Shown piece after piece: positions 22,701-32,639 of a stretch of DNA of 64,000 nucleotides. Position numbers and translations under genes: made by a program. The notes beneath the pieces were generated by a model. That model worked only from the letters and a program-made list of their open reading frames with translations, had not been told where the DNA came from and searched no databases. Every line of letters begins with the position of its first letter. Within the stretch, counting starts at the first letter, position 1. Origin of the DNA: Phyllostachys edulis (taxonomy: Eukaryota; Streptophyta; Magnoliopsida; Poales; Poaceae); assembly GCA_036346405.1 (NCBI GenBank), contig CM070550.1:12868115-12932114 (forward strand). The letters run 5' to 3'.

Positions 22701-25648
22701 GCATCGGTGTATGTATGAGTAAGTTACTATAATACCATGTAAACTAATAAGATAATTTTTCGCACACATAATCAACATATTGCTTGAGATTAAATAGATG
22801 GAGATGTGCATGCATACATTTTGGAAAAAAAGTAACTAATGGAGGAAGAATAGGGGCATGTAGCTATATGATCCATGCATGACGGAGAGCAATTATGTTT
22901 ATAAGAACTCCCAACAACTTATTATGCTCAATGATTTTCTTCCATCAAAACTCATACTTTAGTTATGTTCCCTAAGTTGTATTTTCTTTCAAAATTCTAT
23001 TGTCGTTTCCAATGTTTGTGATATCTTAAAAATCAAAATAGCTTACAAGATACGTAAATATATTCTTGAGCATCGAAGTTATATTATTTGATACTACAAA
23101 CTTTAGAACAAATCTAGCCGCACAAATGCACGGACTACCCTGCCAGTTATAATCATGTTGGTGTTCTATCCAAAGTAACATTTTGATGTGCCCCACGTTT
23201 TTGGGGTGTTATAGTAGAGGAGCAGAGGAGTACAGTGAGGTTGTTCCAATTTGAAAGATACAATGTTGCATGACGGAGAGCAATTATGTTTATAAGAACT
23301 CCCAACAATTTATTATGCTCAATGATTTTCTTCCATCAAAACTCATACTTTAGTTATGTTCCCTAAGTTGTATTTTCTTTCAAAATTCTATTGTCGTTTC
23401 TAATGTTTATGATATCTTAAAAATCAAAATAACCTACAAGATACGTAAATATATTCTTGAGCATCTAAGTTATATCATTTGATACTACAAACTTTAGAAC
23501 AAATCTAACTGCACAAATGCACGGGCCACCCTGCTAGTTATGATCATGTTAGTATTCTATCCAAAGCAACATTTTGATGTGCCCCATGTTTTTGGGGAGT
23601 TATAGTAGAAGAGCAGAGGAGTACAGTGAGGTTGTTCCAATGTGAAAGATACAATTTGCTGGACTTTCTATGGAAATCTGTTGTCTTTTTGGACGGTCAT
23701 ACAATTTTGGTAAGAGTTATACTTGTGTAGTAGTTCGTTGTGTCTTGCAGTGAATGTGCTGTGGAATGTTGTAGCGGTTGGTTATGTTAATGTTGCATGC
23801 TTTGAAGGGATTTTCAAGCAGATTTAGCGCATTAACTTTGTGCTGGCGCCTAATTTGTCATACAAGTTAGTTAGAACAAACGATGATTCACAAGTATATA
23901 ATAATATAGTGAAACTTGTCAAACTAGAGCTTCTAGAAAATTTCGAAGTAGGTGAATCTTGGATTTTATTATTGCTGGGAATAGAGTGTGTATCTAGATG
24001 GTCTGTACTCTGTGGATACATGGTTTAATAATTAATAGTACATCTTCACATATTTCAGTACAACTGCGAGAATTATGTTGGAAATAGCCTGCCCATGGCT
24101 TACCTAGCACGAGGAATAGAGTAATCTGTTCTTTAGTTTGTTATTGCAAACTTTGTTTACTGGAATTAAATTAACTTTGAAACGCACCCTTGTTTTACAT
24201 ATTATAACTCATACTTTTCATCTTTTGAGTACCTTCGCCAATGTAAATAACAAATTTTGTGGTGGAATTCTTTTCGGTGACACTTCAGTTTCTCGTCAAA
24301 GTCAGTCAGAATGAAAAGCATTTAGCAAGCATATCATGGTTTTAGTTGAAAAGTATAGCGCGCCTGTTCAAAGTAGGTCATTTTGGATCTTATAATTTTC
24401 ATGTTTTCATACTACTTTTTTTCATAGCAGAAGTACCTAAATTGTGAAGTTTTGTAAATCATACTTGTCAATTATCTTTTGGGTATTTGTGTTAAATAAG
24501 AAGTGGGGATAAATATCATGTTCAGTCAATCCAGTGTGAGACAATTCAAACCATGCTCACGACCATTAATTGTGAAGTTTTGTAGATCATACTTGTCAAT
24601 TTTCTTTTGGCTTTTGGGTATTTGTGTTAAATAAGAAGTGGGAATAAATGTCATTGAGTCAATCCAGTGTGAGACAATTCAAACCATGCAAACTAGTCAC
24701 TACCCTCTGTGGATAACTTGTTGAATTGTGAGCACTCAATAGTATATCTGTAAACTCTAGTGTTGAATACGTCAAACCACGTGCTGTTTGATTTGTTTGA
24801 CCTATGCAGACACTAAGCTTACTTCCCTTCAACTTTTGACAGAATCACAGGAATAACAAGAAAGAAACCTGTAAGCAACTGAGAAATGGTGTTTGTTATG
24901 ACATATGAAAATTATATTCAATTTGCAACGAGATAACCTCTTTCTGATTTGTCGAACAAAGGTATCACAGCATTTCATTGTCACTGATAAATATGAATCT
25001 ATACTGAGAATAGAATATTCCCACCAGATAGCTTGATCTTCTTCGTGCAATCTCCGAACAGTTCATTCCATGTTTCTTTCTTATACTGCACTTCTGTCGG
25101 CAGAAAACAGCTTTATGGTGGTCCACCAGTAGAATTATCGGATAGTTTGATAAACTGATAGACTATTCAAATTATATTTTAGTCTTTTTGGTAATAAGTA
25201 TCAACACTTAAATTATAAAGTAACTGATATTTTAAAAATCACTTTATTGGCTAGTGAAAGTAAACCTCAAAATGCTAAAGCTATAGAATCATAGTTACCA
25301 AATCTTGTCTAATGACATCTTTTGGCGTGCACAGGTATATTTTTCGACACATATGGAGAATACTACGAGGACATGAGAGAGTTCCACCAACATCTTCCTA
25401 AGCTACTGAAGCCTGGAGGGATATACTCATACTTCAACGGCTTTTGTGGTGACAATGCATTCTTCCATACGGTGTATTGCCAACTAGTCGCATTAGAGTT
25501 GGCGAATCTCGGCTATTCGACACAGTTCATCCCTCTCCCAGTCAAAGATTGCCTCTCAGAGGAAGTATGGAAAGGCGTGAAGCAAAAATACTGGCAACTG
25601 GACACATACCATCTCCCTGTTTGCCAGGCCGAATCAGAATCAGAGTAG
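19738..25648 (+). CDS. Ankyrin-repeat protein arginine methyltransferase (RMT2-type)
   Basis: Two exons, 19738-20425 and 25335-25648, join in phase (split codon G|GT, acceptor CAG at 25332-25334) to give 333 aa. The start ATG follows ACCAAAA. Residues 5-75 are ankyrin repeats (DASGMTPLMHAAAGGHAAAA). From about 125 on is a class I SAM-dependent methyltransferase: motif I VLNVGFGMGLVDEAI (165-179), acidic residue in IIEAHPEVY (E191), then FFDTYGEYYEDMREF and LLKPGGIYSYFNG in exon 2. This architecture matches yeast RMT2, which methylates the delta nitrogen of an arginine in ribosomal protein L12; the substrate here is inferred. No stops or frame shifts are seen, so it is probably functional. The 4.9 kb intron is unusually large because of transposon insertion. 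Confidence 0.9.
20569..23537 (+). mobile_element. Non-autonomous Helitron-like element
   Basis: The candidate 5' end is A|TCTATCTATTATCTTATTAA at 20569 and the candidate 3' end is CTAG|T at 23537. It is preceded at about ten bases by a short GC-containing hairpin remnant (TGCACAAATGCACGG). Helitrons start TC, end CTRR and insert between A and T, which fits both junctions. There is no Rep/helicase gene, so it would be non-autonomous. The interior holds a degenerate tandem array (20700-21690) and a segment at 21700-22480 of different composition, possibly captured sequence of unknown origin. A second 3'-like end (CCAG at 23143-23146) exists because of a local duplication. Confidence 0.5.
20700..21690. 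repeat. Degenerate tandem array, about 73 bp unit
   Basis: Around 14 units follow one another, each with GAAATTCGGAATAAAA or ATAATTCGGAATAAAA, then AGCAATTTGATTT, then AATTCCAAAGTAAAATCC. Spacing between successive GGAATAAAA motifs ranges from about 60 to 90 bases. The copies have diverged by substitutions and small indels. The array lies in the 5' part of the Helitron-like element. Confidence 0.7.
22876..23657. repeat. 391 bp tandem duplication across the Helitron 3' end
   Basis: Copy 1 is 22876-23266 and copy 2 is 23267-23657, both starting TGCATGACGGAGAGCAATTA. They are nearly identical and colinear over the full unit, with scattered substitutions (for example AACTTATTATG against AATTTATTATG). 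Each copy contains the Helitron 3'-like terminus followed by about 120 bp of downstream sequence, so the duplication includes flank and arose after insertion. Confidence 0.9.
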
Positions 25649-26790
25649 TACTTGTATGAACTGGTGGGGGTAACTCCGTAGTTGTTGTGTTTAGTGTTTG
25701 CTGGTTGTTTACTGCTACATTTGTTGAAGCATGCTTCTGAATTTGCAAACACCATTTCAGAGCTGAAACTTCCTTTCAACACGTGATGATTTCACAGCTC
25801 CCATGCGTGTCGATTTTGGTCAATGAAAGAACTCCCATGGAAAAATGGTTTTCTGACAATGATTTTTCTTGTCATGTTCGAGGCATGGTTCCAAACTTCC
25901 AATGCCTAGTGATAAACCGGTGGCACTGTACTTTTTGCTAGCATCAGGTAGCCACTTTTGCTAAACGGTAAAGCTAGGATATTACCATCTCAGAAATTTC
26001 TTACTACAATTACAGCATGTGGGTCAGCGCAGCCGCACGGGCAACCTCCAAAGCAGGAAAAGTCGCGCATGCATGTCGTGCGTGTCGTCGTTCCTTGTTC
26101 TGGTGCTGTTGTTCCGTGATCGATTTCGTTCAAGTCGTGCGTGTCGTCGTTCTGGAATACTGATCTGTCTGCAAGCATTACAGGCTTACAGCTTGTGGCT
26201 AAGCTTTTTTCAATGTTCTGGACGCGATTTCTCTCAACGACTGTCGTAAATATTGATAATATTTTAATTTAAGAAATTATTACGAGACAAAGATCACATA
26301 AAAATAGATATGCATAAAACAATAATAACAACAAACAACTCATTGCACTTTTAAACATACACAATAATAAAATGATAACATAATAGTTTAATCGCACAAC
26401 CAACTTACAATCGGACGTGATGAAGAGCAGAAAGTAGTGTAGACTCAAAGCAGTGCAGAACATAGATGAAGTAGCGCAGCGAGCAGTCGCGTAGATGTGC
26501 TGTCCAGAAACCTTATTGCTACCATGTGTAAGTGAAATCTGCGATAATAGTTCGGAGATACCCGCTTATCCTCCTTGGTTCGACAACACAACTCTTCAGC
26601 ATAGTAGAACAGAGAGGAAGAAGAAAATGGAAGTGTACCAATCTATGTCAGGTCTGGACGTCTCTAGATCTTTTAAAGGTTTAGACAGTTACTTTCTAAT
26701 AACTGCATAATCATGTACATATTGAACCATCGGTAACTGTTAATTCAAAATTAATTAATGGTAATTAAACAGTGTTTTATCAGATCCTGA
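25649..26790. other. 3' flank of RMT2-type gene and intergenic DNA
   Basis: The first 200-300 bases are probably the 3' UTR. The rest has only short frames of unlikely composition. A 26090-26150 segment repeats CGTGCGTGTCGTCGTTC twice. The left edge of the minus-strand Copia LTR that follows must lie somewhere near 26500-26800 but could not be fixed. Confidence 0.4.
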
Positions 26791-26799
26791 TTACACACT

Positions 26800-27427
26800 G
26801 GTCTACAGCTTCAACTAGTGTATTTTGACCATATTATTTTGACCACACTGGTCTATGGATTCGACCACTATTTTTTATCACTGTGTTTCGACCACTTTAT
26901 TTCAACTACAATGTTTCAACCACTTTATTTCGACTACATTATTTTGACCACTGTGTTTAGACCATACTGGTCTATGGCTTCGACCATATTATTTCGATCA
27001 CTGAGTTTCGACTACTTTATTTCGACTACAGTGTTTCGACCACACTGGTTTATAGCTTCGACCCCATTATTTCGACCACACTAGTCTATGGCTTCGACCA
27101 CAGTACTTCGACCACTGTGTTTCGACCACTTTAAAAGGAGAGAGAGAAATGCACAGTTAATAAAAGAAAGGTGGACTAGGTTCACGACACATTCACGGTC
27201 ACAAGTCACAAGTCACGCGAATATACGCGTGCGTGTGTGTGTATGTGACTTTAGTTATAGTCTTCCTCATGCCACACCATCCATGCGTCATGTTTCAATG
27301 GGCGGCAAAGACTCCACCTTATAAATTGCCCTCCCGCCACTTGGCTAGGCAATATGGGAATAAACCACGCATGCTTTGGAATTTCAGGAATGAATAGGCA
27401 TTTACACTTATGGGCCAAATTCTAACA
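26800..27427 (-). mobile_element. 3' LTR of minus-strand Copia element (partial definition)
   Basis: On the minus strand the LTR starts TGTTAGAATTTGGCCCATAA at 27427, directly after a polypurine tract (TGGTGGGGGAT, plus 27428-27438). A TATA-like TTATAAATT lies at 27318-27326. The 3' end of the LTR is not clear, so the left coordinate is approximate. It contains a TTTCGACCAC minisatellite (26818-27135). Confidence 0.6.
26818..27135. repeat. TTTCGACCAC minisatellite
   Basis: Variants of TTTCGACCACnnTATT and CACTGGTCTATGGCTTCGAC recur through about 320 bp, in short 15-18 bp units arranged in longer higher-order blocks. The open frames through it (repeating FDHxxxTT) are only translated repeats. 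It lies in the presumed upstream or promoter part of a Copia LTR. Confidence 0.8.
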
Positions 27428-27942
27428 ATCCCCCACCAATTCTGAGGCAAGTAGCAAAAACGATGATAAGGACTATTGTGCTGAAGTATTGTTAATATAC
27501 CGGACTTTCAGTGTAAGTCTCGTGCGGGTTGAACTTGCACCTAGAATGACAAGATTGATCTTCTCACAGCTGATGAATGGATTATGCTTTGAATTCAAGG
27601 CTTTTCGTGATTATATTTCACTTGAAATCTCAACTGATACTAGGTTATCAAAGAACCATGCCTAAACGAAGCATTATTTGGTCATGCTCCCTTATATGCT
27701 CATGAGCTTTTTAGAGAATGTTCTATTCTTGTGAACTGCGACCTCACAGTTAAGCTCAAATAGGTGTATTCATTTTAGGTATCATATAGGCTAATACATT
27801 TTTTCCTCATTGGACACTAGAATACATTAAGGCTTTAAGTCACCATTTCACACAGTTGAGAGTGCTCTGTCTATTAGGATACACGTACATATATTATTAA
27901 TTGTACTCTCTTGTTATAACTTCAACTTGTTTTTCTCATTAC

Positions 27943-28863
27943 CTAAGTCACGAGATCTTCGATCAAGAAGGTATGGGTTACTGTTGAGTTGTAACTCCAA
28001 TGAGCCTCATCCCCATGTCCATAGACGCAACGGATATCGCCTTCTGTGCTAGCCCCTTTGTGAAAGGGTTTGCTAGATTTTTTCTTAGTGCGAATATAAT
28101 TCACAGTAATCACTTTAGAGTTCCTCAGTTTTCTGACATATTTAAGCTTACGCTTCACGTGTTTGGAGGACTTTATGTTATCCTTAGTACTTGTAATCTT
28201 AATCAACACTGTTTGGTTATCACAGTACATTAGGATTGTAAGTATTGGTTTCTCAACTAGTGGCAAGTTCAACAGAAGCTCTCTAAGCCATTCAACCTCA
28301 ACAGTAGCTGTGTCTAGTGCTACAAGTTCTGCTTCCATGATTGACCTCATCAATATGGTCTGTTTACACGACCTCCATGAAACTGCGGCACCTGCTATGG
28401 TAAAAACATAACCACTTGTAGCTTTGATATCATCTACATCAGAGATCCAATTTGAATCACTATATCCTTCAAATATAGATGGATACCCAGTATAGTAAAT
28501 TTCATATGAGGTTGTGCCTCTCAAGTAGCGTAACACTCTCTCAAGTGCCTCTCAGTGACCATCTCCTGGGTTAGAAGTAAACTGACTTAATTTGCTCACA
28601 ACAAATAATATGTTAGGTCTTGTAGCACCAGATAGATACATAAGAGACCTAATAATTTGTGAATATCTTAATTGATATTTGCCTAATCCCTGATTCTTTC
28701 GAAGCTTAACAATAGCATCGTAAGGAGTTGGGAAAATCTTGTAGTTCTCAAACATAACGGGATTGGTTCAATGTGATCCCATCCACATTTTTGATCAATT
28801 TAATATTGAGAATAACATCTGCCACTCCGAGGTCTTTCATATCAAAGCATCTAGATAAGAAAG
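27943..28863 (-). pseudogene. Copia pol 3' part: end of RT and RNase H
   Basis: Minus strand. The frame begins just left of the solo LTR with FDMKDLGVADVILNIK, continues in YSQIIRSLMYLSGATRPNI (typical end of Copia RT) and then, after a TGA in place of tryptophan near 28552, with EALERVLRYLRGT and the RNase H segment YSDSNWISDVDDIKATSGY and SIMEAELVALDTA. The frame ends at 27943. It is the downstream half of the RT-RNase H region whose upstream half is at 30703-31488; the two are separated only by the inserted LTR. Confidence 0.85.
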
Positions 28864-30702
28864 TGTGGATATCATAAGGATATTCTCATGATCTTAGATG
28901 ATGATACAATTGACAATAGTGTCGAGGGTTTGTCGAAACATGTGTTTTCGGCAAAGTTCAGAAAAATCGGTATGACCGCAATTTATGCGCGGTACTACCG
29001 CAGCGCGGTATGACTACAATTTATTGGCGGTACTACCGCAGCGCTGTAATACCGATTTGTAGATGGCGGTATGATTTTTCCAGAGCATATGTTTTTGGGA
29101 GTTTCTTCTTCCCTGAGAAACGGTATGACCAAGATCTCTGAAGCGGTACTACCATGATCTTGATAGGGCCCGGAGTTCACCGCGGTATTACGGTTTTGCT
29201 TTTGTTCACGCCAACTTGGCGGCGATGTTTGTAGGTTAGGTAAATTTTATGGGTTTCAATGCATATGTGTTGCATGATGCATGTTTTGACTAACGTGGGT
29301 CAAGTTGCGAAAAACTTGTTCCCGGAATTTATTCCTTTGTCTATTGTTGTGCAGGAAGCTTGGAGGTCAACGACGGTCAACGACGAGGATGATCGGGACT
29401 ATGCTTAGAGAGCTGAGGTTCAGAACGATCGAGGATGCTGTGTGAAGTCAATGGACTCAAGCATGGCACAAAATGGACAAGGATGATCGAACAGAAAGTT
29501 CGGTGCGACGGGTTGTATCGAGCGTCGCGGGGGTCGGTGCAAATGTCATGGTGGTTTCGGTGGGAGCCAGATGGGAGAGACTTGCCGACATGAAGAGAGC
29601 CTTTGATCAATCTACACGTAGTGAAGCATGCGATTGCTTCATGGAGATTGGACTAGGTCTTTGGAGAAGGATCGAGAAGGAGTATGTTGATAACTTCATC
29701 TAAATACTGCCTTGATGGCTTTTGGCTAAACCGTGGCGCAAGGAGAGACAGTTTAGGTCAAGAGAGGATGACGACGACGCTTTGAGAAGCGTGCGTAAGT
29801 TAGACCCATTTGTGTGTGGGCTTAATGGGTGCCCATTAGGGTTTCCTCTCACAGCCTAGCCTCCACTATAAAAGGAGAGAGTGCTGGTTGTGCACCCCCA
29901 ACCCTTGTATCTAGAAACCCTAGTTTTTGTTTTAGGGATAGGAGAGGAAAGTAAAGAGGTTAGGGTTTTTGAGAGGTGGATTGATTGAGTGCTCAAGTGT
30001 TGAGCTTTTGTCCTCCATGGTGGAGTGACTATAAACCAACTTCAATCTCTAATCAATCCAAGCAAGATTCTTCGAGATGATTCTCTCCTTGTTCTTGCTC
30101 TCTCTTTGGTGATTTTGGATTTTTGATGATTCTTTGGTTTTTCTTTGGTTTCTTGCTGAGATCTTGCTTGCTATGACATATGTAAATGCATCTAGGATTA
30201 TCTTGATCATCTCTTATCCACGAGCAAATTCTAGGATCAAAGTTTGTTTTTGGCTCGGTTTTGAAGTAATCTTCTTTCAAACGGAAAAAGGTTGAAACTT
30301 TGGTAATGATCTTCATGATCTTTGATTGGAATAGGTTCATGACATCCTAAAGAAGGCTTGTTTCAAGTTTCATGAAGTTTGGATCACCGGATCAAAAGTT
30401 GTGCCAATTTTGGTTTTGGTTCGGGTTGTTTTTACTGTTCATCAGGTTAATTTTTTTTACTGTTCACTGGTAGTACCGCTACTGTTCACCGATACTACCG
30501 CCTAACTCATTTTAATTTGAGTTTTTGGTTGATTTGATTTGGAGTTTTCATTGGATTCAACACAAGTCTTCCGCTATGTTTGTCGATTGATCTTTATAGC
30601 TTTTATAGCTATCGGAGTGAAAATTGAATTGAATCCAATCAAGATGAAAAAGAGACAATGCTCCTATTCACCCCCCCCTCTAGTCGCCGTTTCGGTCCAA
30701 CA
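28864..30702 (+). mobile_element. Solo LTR of SIRE-like Copia element
   Basis: An 1,839 bp LTR, starting TGTGGATATCATAAGG and ending GGTCCAACA, flanked on both sides by the 5 bp target duplication GAAAG (28859-28863 and 30703-30707). No internal region is present, so it is a solo LTR left by LTR-LTR recombination. It is homologous along its length to the LTR at 3356-5218. It carries GCGGTACTACCGC-type near-palindromes at 28970-29190 and 30470-30505. A TATAAA segment lies at 29870. Removing it and one GAAAG restores a continuous Copia RT frame. Confidence 0.93.
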
Positions 30703-31560
30703 GAAAGATTTGACCTCGTCAATACCAACAGTGTTTGTCCCAAATATAAGTATGTCATCGATATACAAACACAAAATCACTCCTTGATCTCCATCATAAC
30801 GATAATACACACACTTATCTACCTCATTCACAGCAAAACCAGTAGATGTTAAAATTTTATCAAATTTCTCGTACCATTGTTTATGTGTTTGCTCTAGGCT
30901 ATACAATGATTTGATTAATTTGCACACCTTATTTTCTTGTCCAGAAATCACAAAATCATCCAGTTGCTCCATATAGATTTGTTTGTCCAACTCTCCATTA
31001 AGGAAAGCTATCTTTACATCTATTTGATGTAGGTGTAGACTATGGGAAGCAGCTAATGCAATGAGCACTCGAATGATGGTTAATCTGGCAACAGGAGAGT
31101 AAGTATCAAAATAATCATCACATTCTTTCTGGTTATAACCCTTGGCCACAAGTCTTGCCTTGTACTTAGCAATAGTACCGCCAGGCCTTATTTTCTTTTT
31201 AAAGACCCACTTCCATCCAACAGGTTTGCACCCGCTAGGACGATCAGTGATCTACCAAATCCCGTTAGCTATGATGGAATCCATCTTACTATGGACGGTC
31301 TCTTTCCAATGCTCAACATCGGGTAATGCATAAGTCTCTGAAAGAGTTTTTGACACATCATCCACAAGATATACAATAAAGTCTTTGCCAAAGGTTTTCT
31401 TAACTCTTTGTCGCTTGCTCCTGCGAGGAGCCATTTCGACTAAATTGTTATCTTCCTCAGGAATATCATAGCTGCCTGCAGTTTTCATAGGATAAATATC
31501 CTAAAAAATGAAGCATCTCAGAACTCCATTATTGTGTTAGCAATAATCTCAGGAGTTTCT
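30703..31560 (-). pseudogene. Copia pol: linker and reverse transcriptase N-terminal half
   Basis: Minus strand. The linker after integrase is seen at 31488-31252 (MAPRRSKRQRVKKTFGKDF, then WKETVHSKMDSIIANGIW). A stop near 31250 precedes the RT: LVAKGYNQKECDDYFDTYSPV, IDVKIAFLNGELDKQIYM and the catalytic CLYIDDILIFG (30720-31150). It runs directly into the target site of the solo LTR at 30703. The integrase, gag and 5' LTR expected to the right are missing; homology fades after about 31560. Confidence 0.85.
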
Positions 31561-32442
31561 TATTTTACTACTAAAAATCTATAGGCCGTGTGGCTGCGTG
31601 TGCTGTGTTGGGGAAATTAGAGAGAGGATGAGAGGATGGTGTGGATCTGGTGTGGCTGCACGTCTTGCGTCGGGGAAAGGAGAGAGAGCATGGTGTGTTT
31701 GTTGAGAATTCTGCTCATGTGTTGCTTGGAGTTTTCTATTAGGTTGGTGTTGATTGCTATAGTGGTGGAGGAAGCTTAGGTTGTGACAGTATCGGATGTT
31801 ACGATGGAAGGCATGGAAGACAGGGAAGAAGATTATTTAGGTGGTGTCTTCGGTGGTTGTGCTAGTGGTGAAATTGATGAATGTCTCGAAGGTGGTGCTT
31901 GGAGTTGGTGTTGGTACTGGTAGGGGATGTGTTTGTGGTGGTAAGAGTTCAGTGGTGGTGATGAGTTCGACGACAGTGATGACGAAGTAGGGGCTAGTGG
32001 TAGCTCCAGTAGAGGCTATGTCGAGCGGCGGCGAAAGTGATGGGATTGGTATCATACATTGATGTTGGAATAGGTGTCGGAGATAGTGTTGTTGGAGAGG
32101 TCTGAAAGAGGATTGTGACTGGAGTCAAGCATAATAATCTGTGACAGAGGTATAGGTGGTGGCGGCCGAGACTAGGGGTGTGCGGGCAAAGTAGTGGAGG
32201 CCGGGGCTGGCTAGGGACATGATGGTAGAGGAGTAGGAGGTTGAGGTCGGGACAGCTGGTAGATAGTGGAAATGGATTTAGTGAAGTCCCTGGTAGTATT
32301 GGTGGTGAGCAATTTTTTTGTCTTTGTAATGGTATTGGCTATGGAGTCAATGGATAATAGGTTTTGGTAGATTATAGTAATGGTATTGCAATATGTAATA
32401 AGATGGACATGATTGTTATTTCATGCCTATCTTGAGATGAAG
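31561..32442. other. GT-rich region, no gene recognised
   Basis: About 0.9 kb with a strong G/T bias on the + strand (many GGTGGTG and GTTGGTGTTG runs). Two related stretches near 31585-31650 and 31660-31700 share GTGTGGCTGC and GGGGAAA...GAGAGA. The frame on the minus strand is only the S/T/P-rich translation of this bias. Its origin is unknown. Confidence 0.4.
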
Positions 32443-32566
32443 TGTTGGAGATATTAGAGTTTAGGTAAGAGTCCAAGTCGTGTGCGAGTCGAACTGTAAT
32501 ATTTAGCATTATAAATAAAAGATGTGGAGATCCCACGAGACACACAACTATTCCTGATATTCTACA
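32443..32566 (+). mobile_element. Very short LTR (TRIM-like) with adjoining primer site
   Basis: A 124 bp unit that starts TGTTGGAGATATTAG and ends GATATTCTACA, with TATA-like ATTATAAATAAAA at about 32509. After one spacer base comes TTGGTATTAGGCA (32568-32580), a degraded match to the tRNA-Met primer site TGGTATCAGAGC. LTRs this short are typical of terminal-repeat retrotransposons in miniature. No second copy was found nearby, and the LINE fragment starts almost at once, so the element is truncated. It could also be the edge of a larger decayed Copia LTR. Confidence 0.5.
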
Positions 32567-32639
32567 ATTGGTATTAGGCACGATTTGCTATAGTTTACTT
32601 TTAGCCCCGTAGATTGCTCATAAGTTTGTAGCAAACCTT

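Larger units (their letters stand above)
20426..25334 (+). other. Intron of the RMT2-type gene, filled with repeats
   Basis: Donor GGTATAAC at 20426 and acceptor TGCACAG ending at 25334. It holds a Helitron-like element (20569-23537), a 391 bp tandem duplication (22876-23657), and a 128 bp tandem duplication at 24440-24690 (units begin AATTGTGAAGTTTTGTA at 24440 and 24568). The remaining AT-rich sequence shows no other coding segment; frames on both strands are short and unrecognisable. Confidence 0.8.

Noticed and set aside
26818..27324. 88 and 78 aa frames
   Set aside because: The first is the translated minisatellite; the second is LTR sequence.
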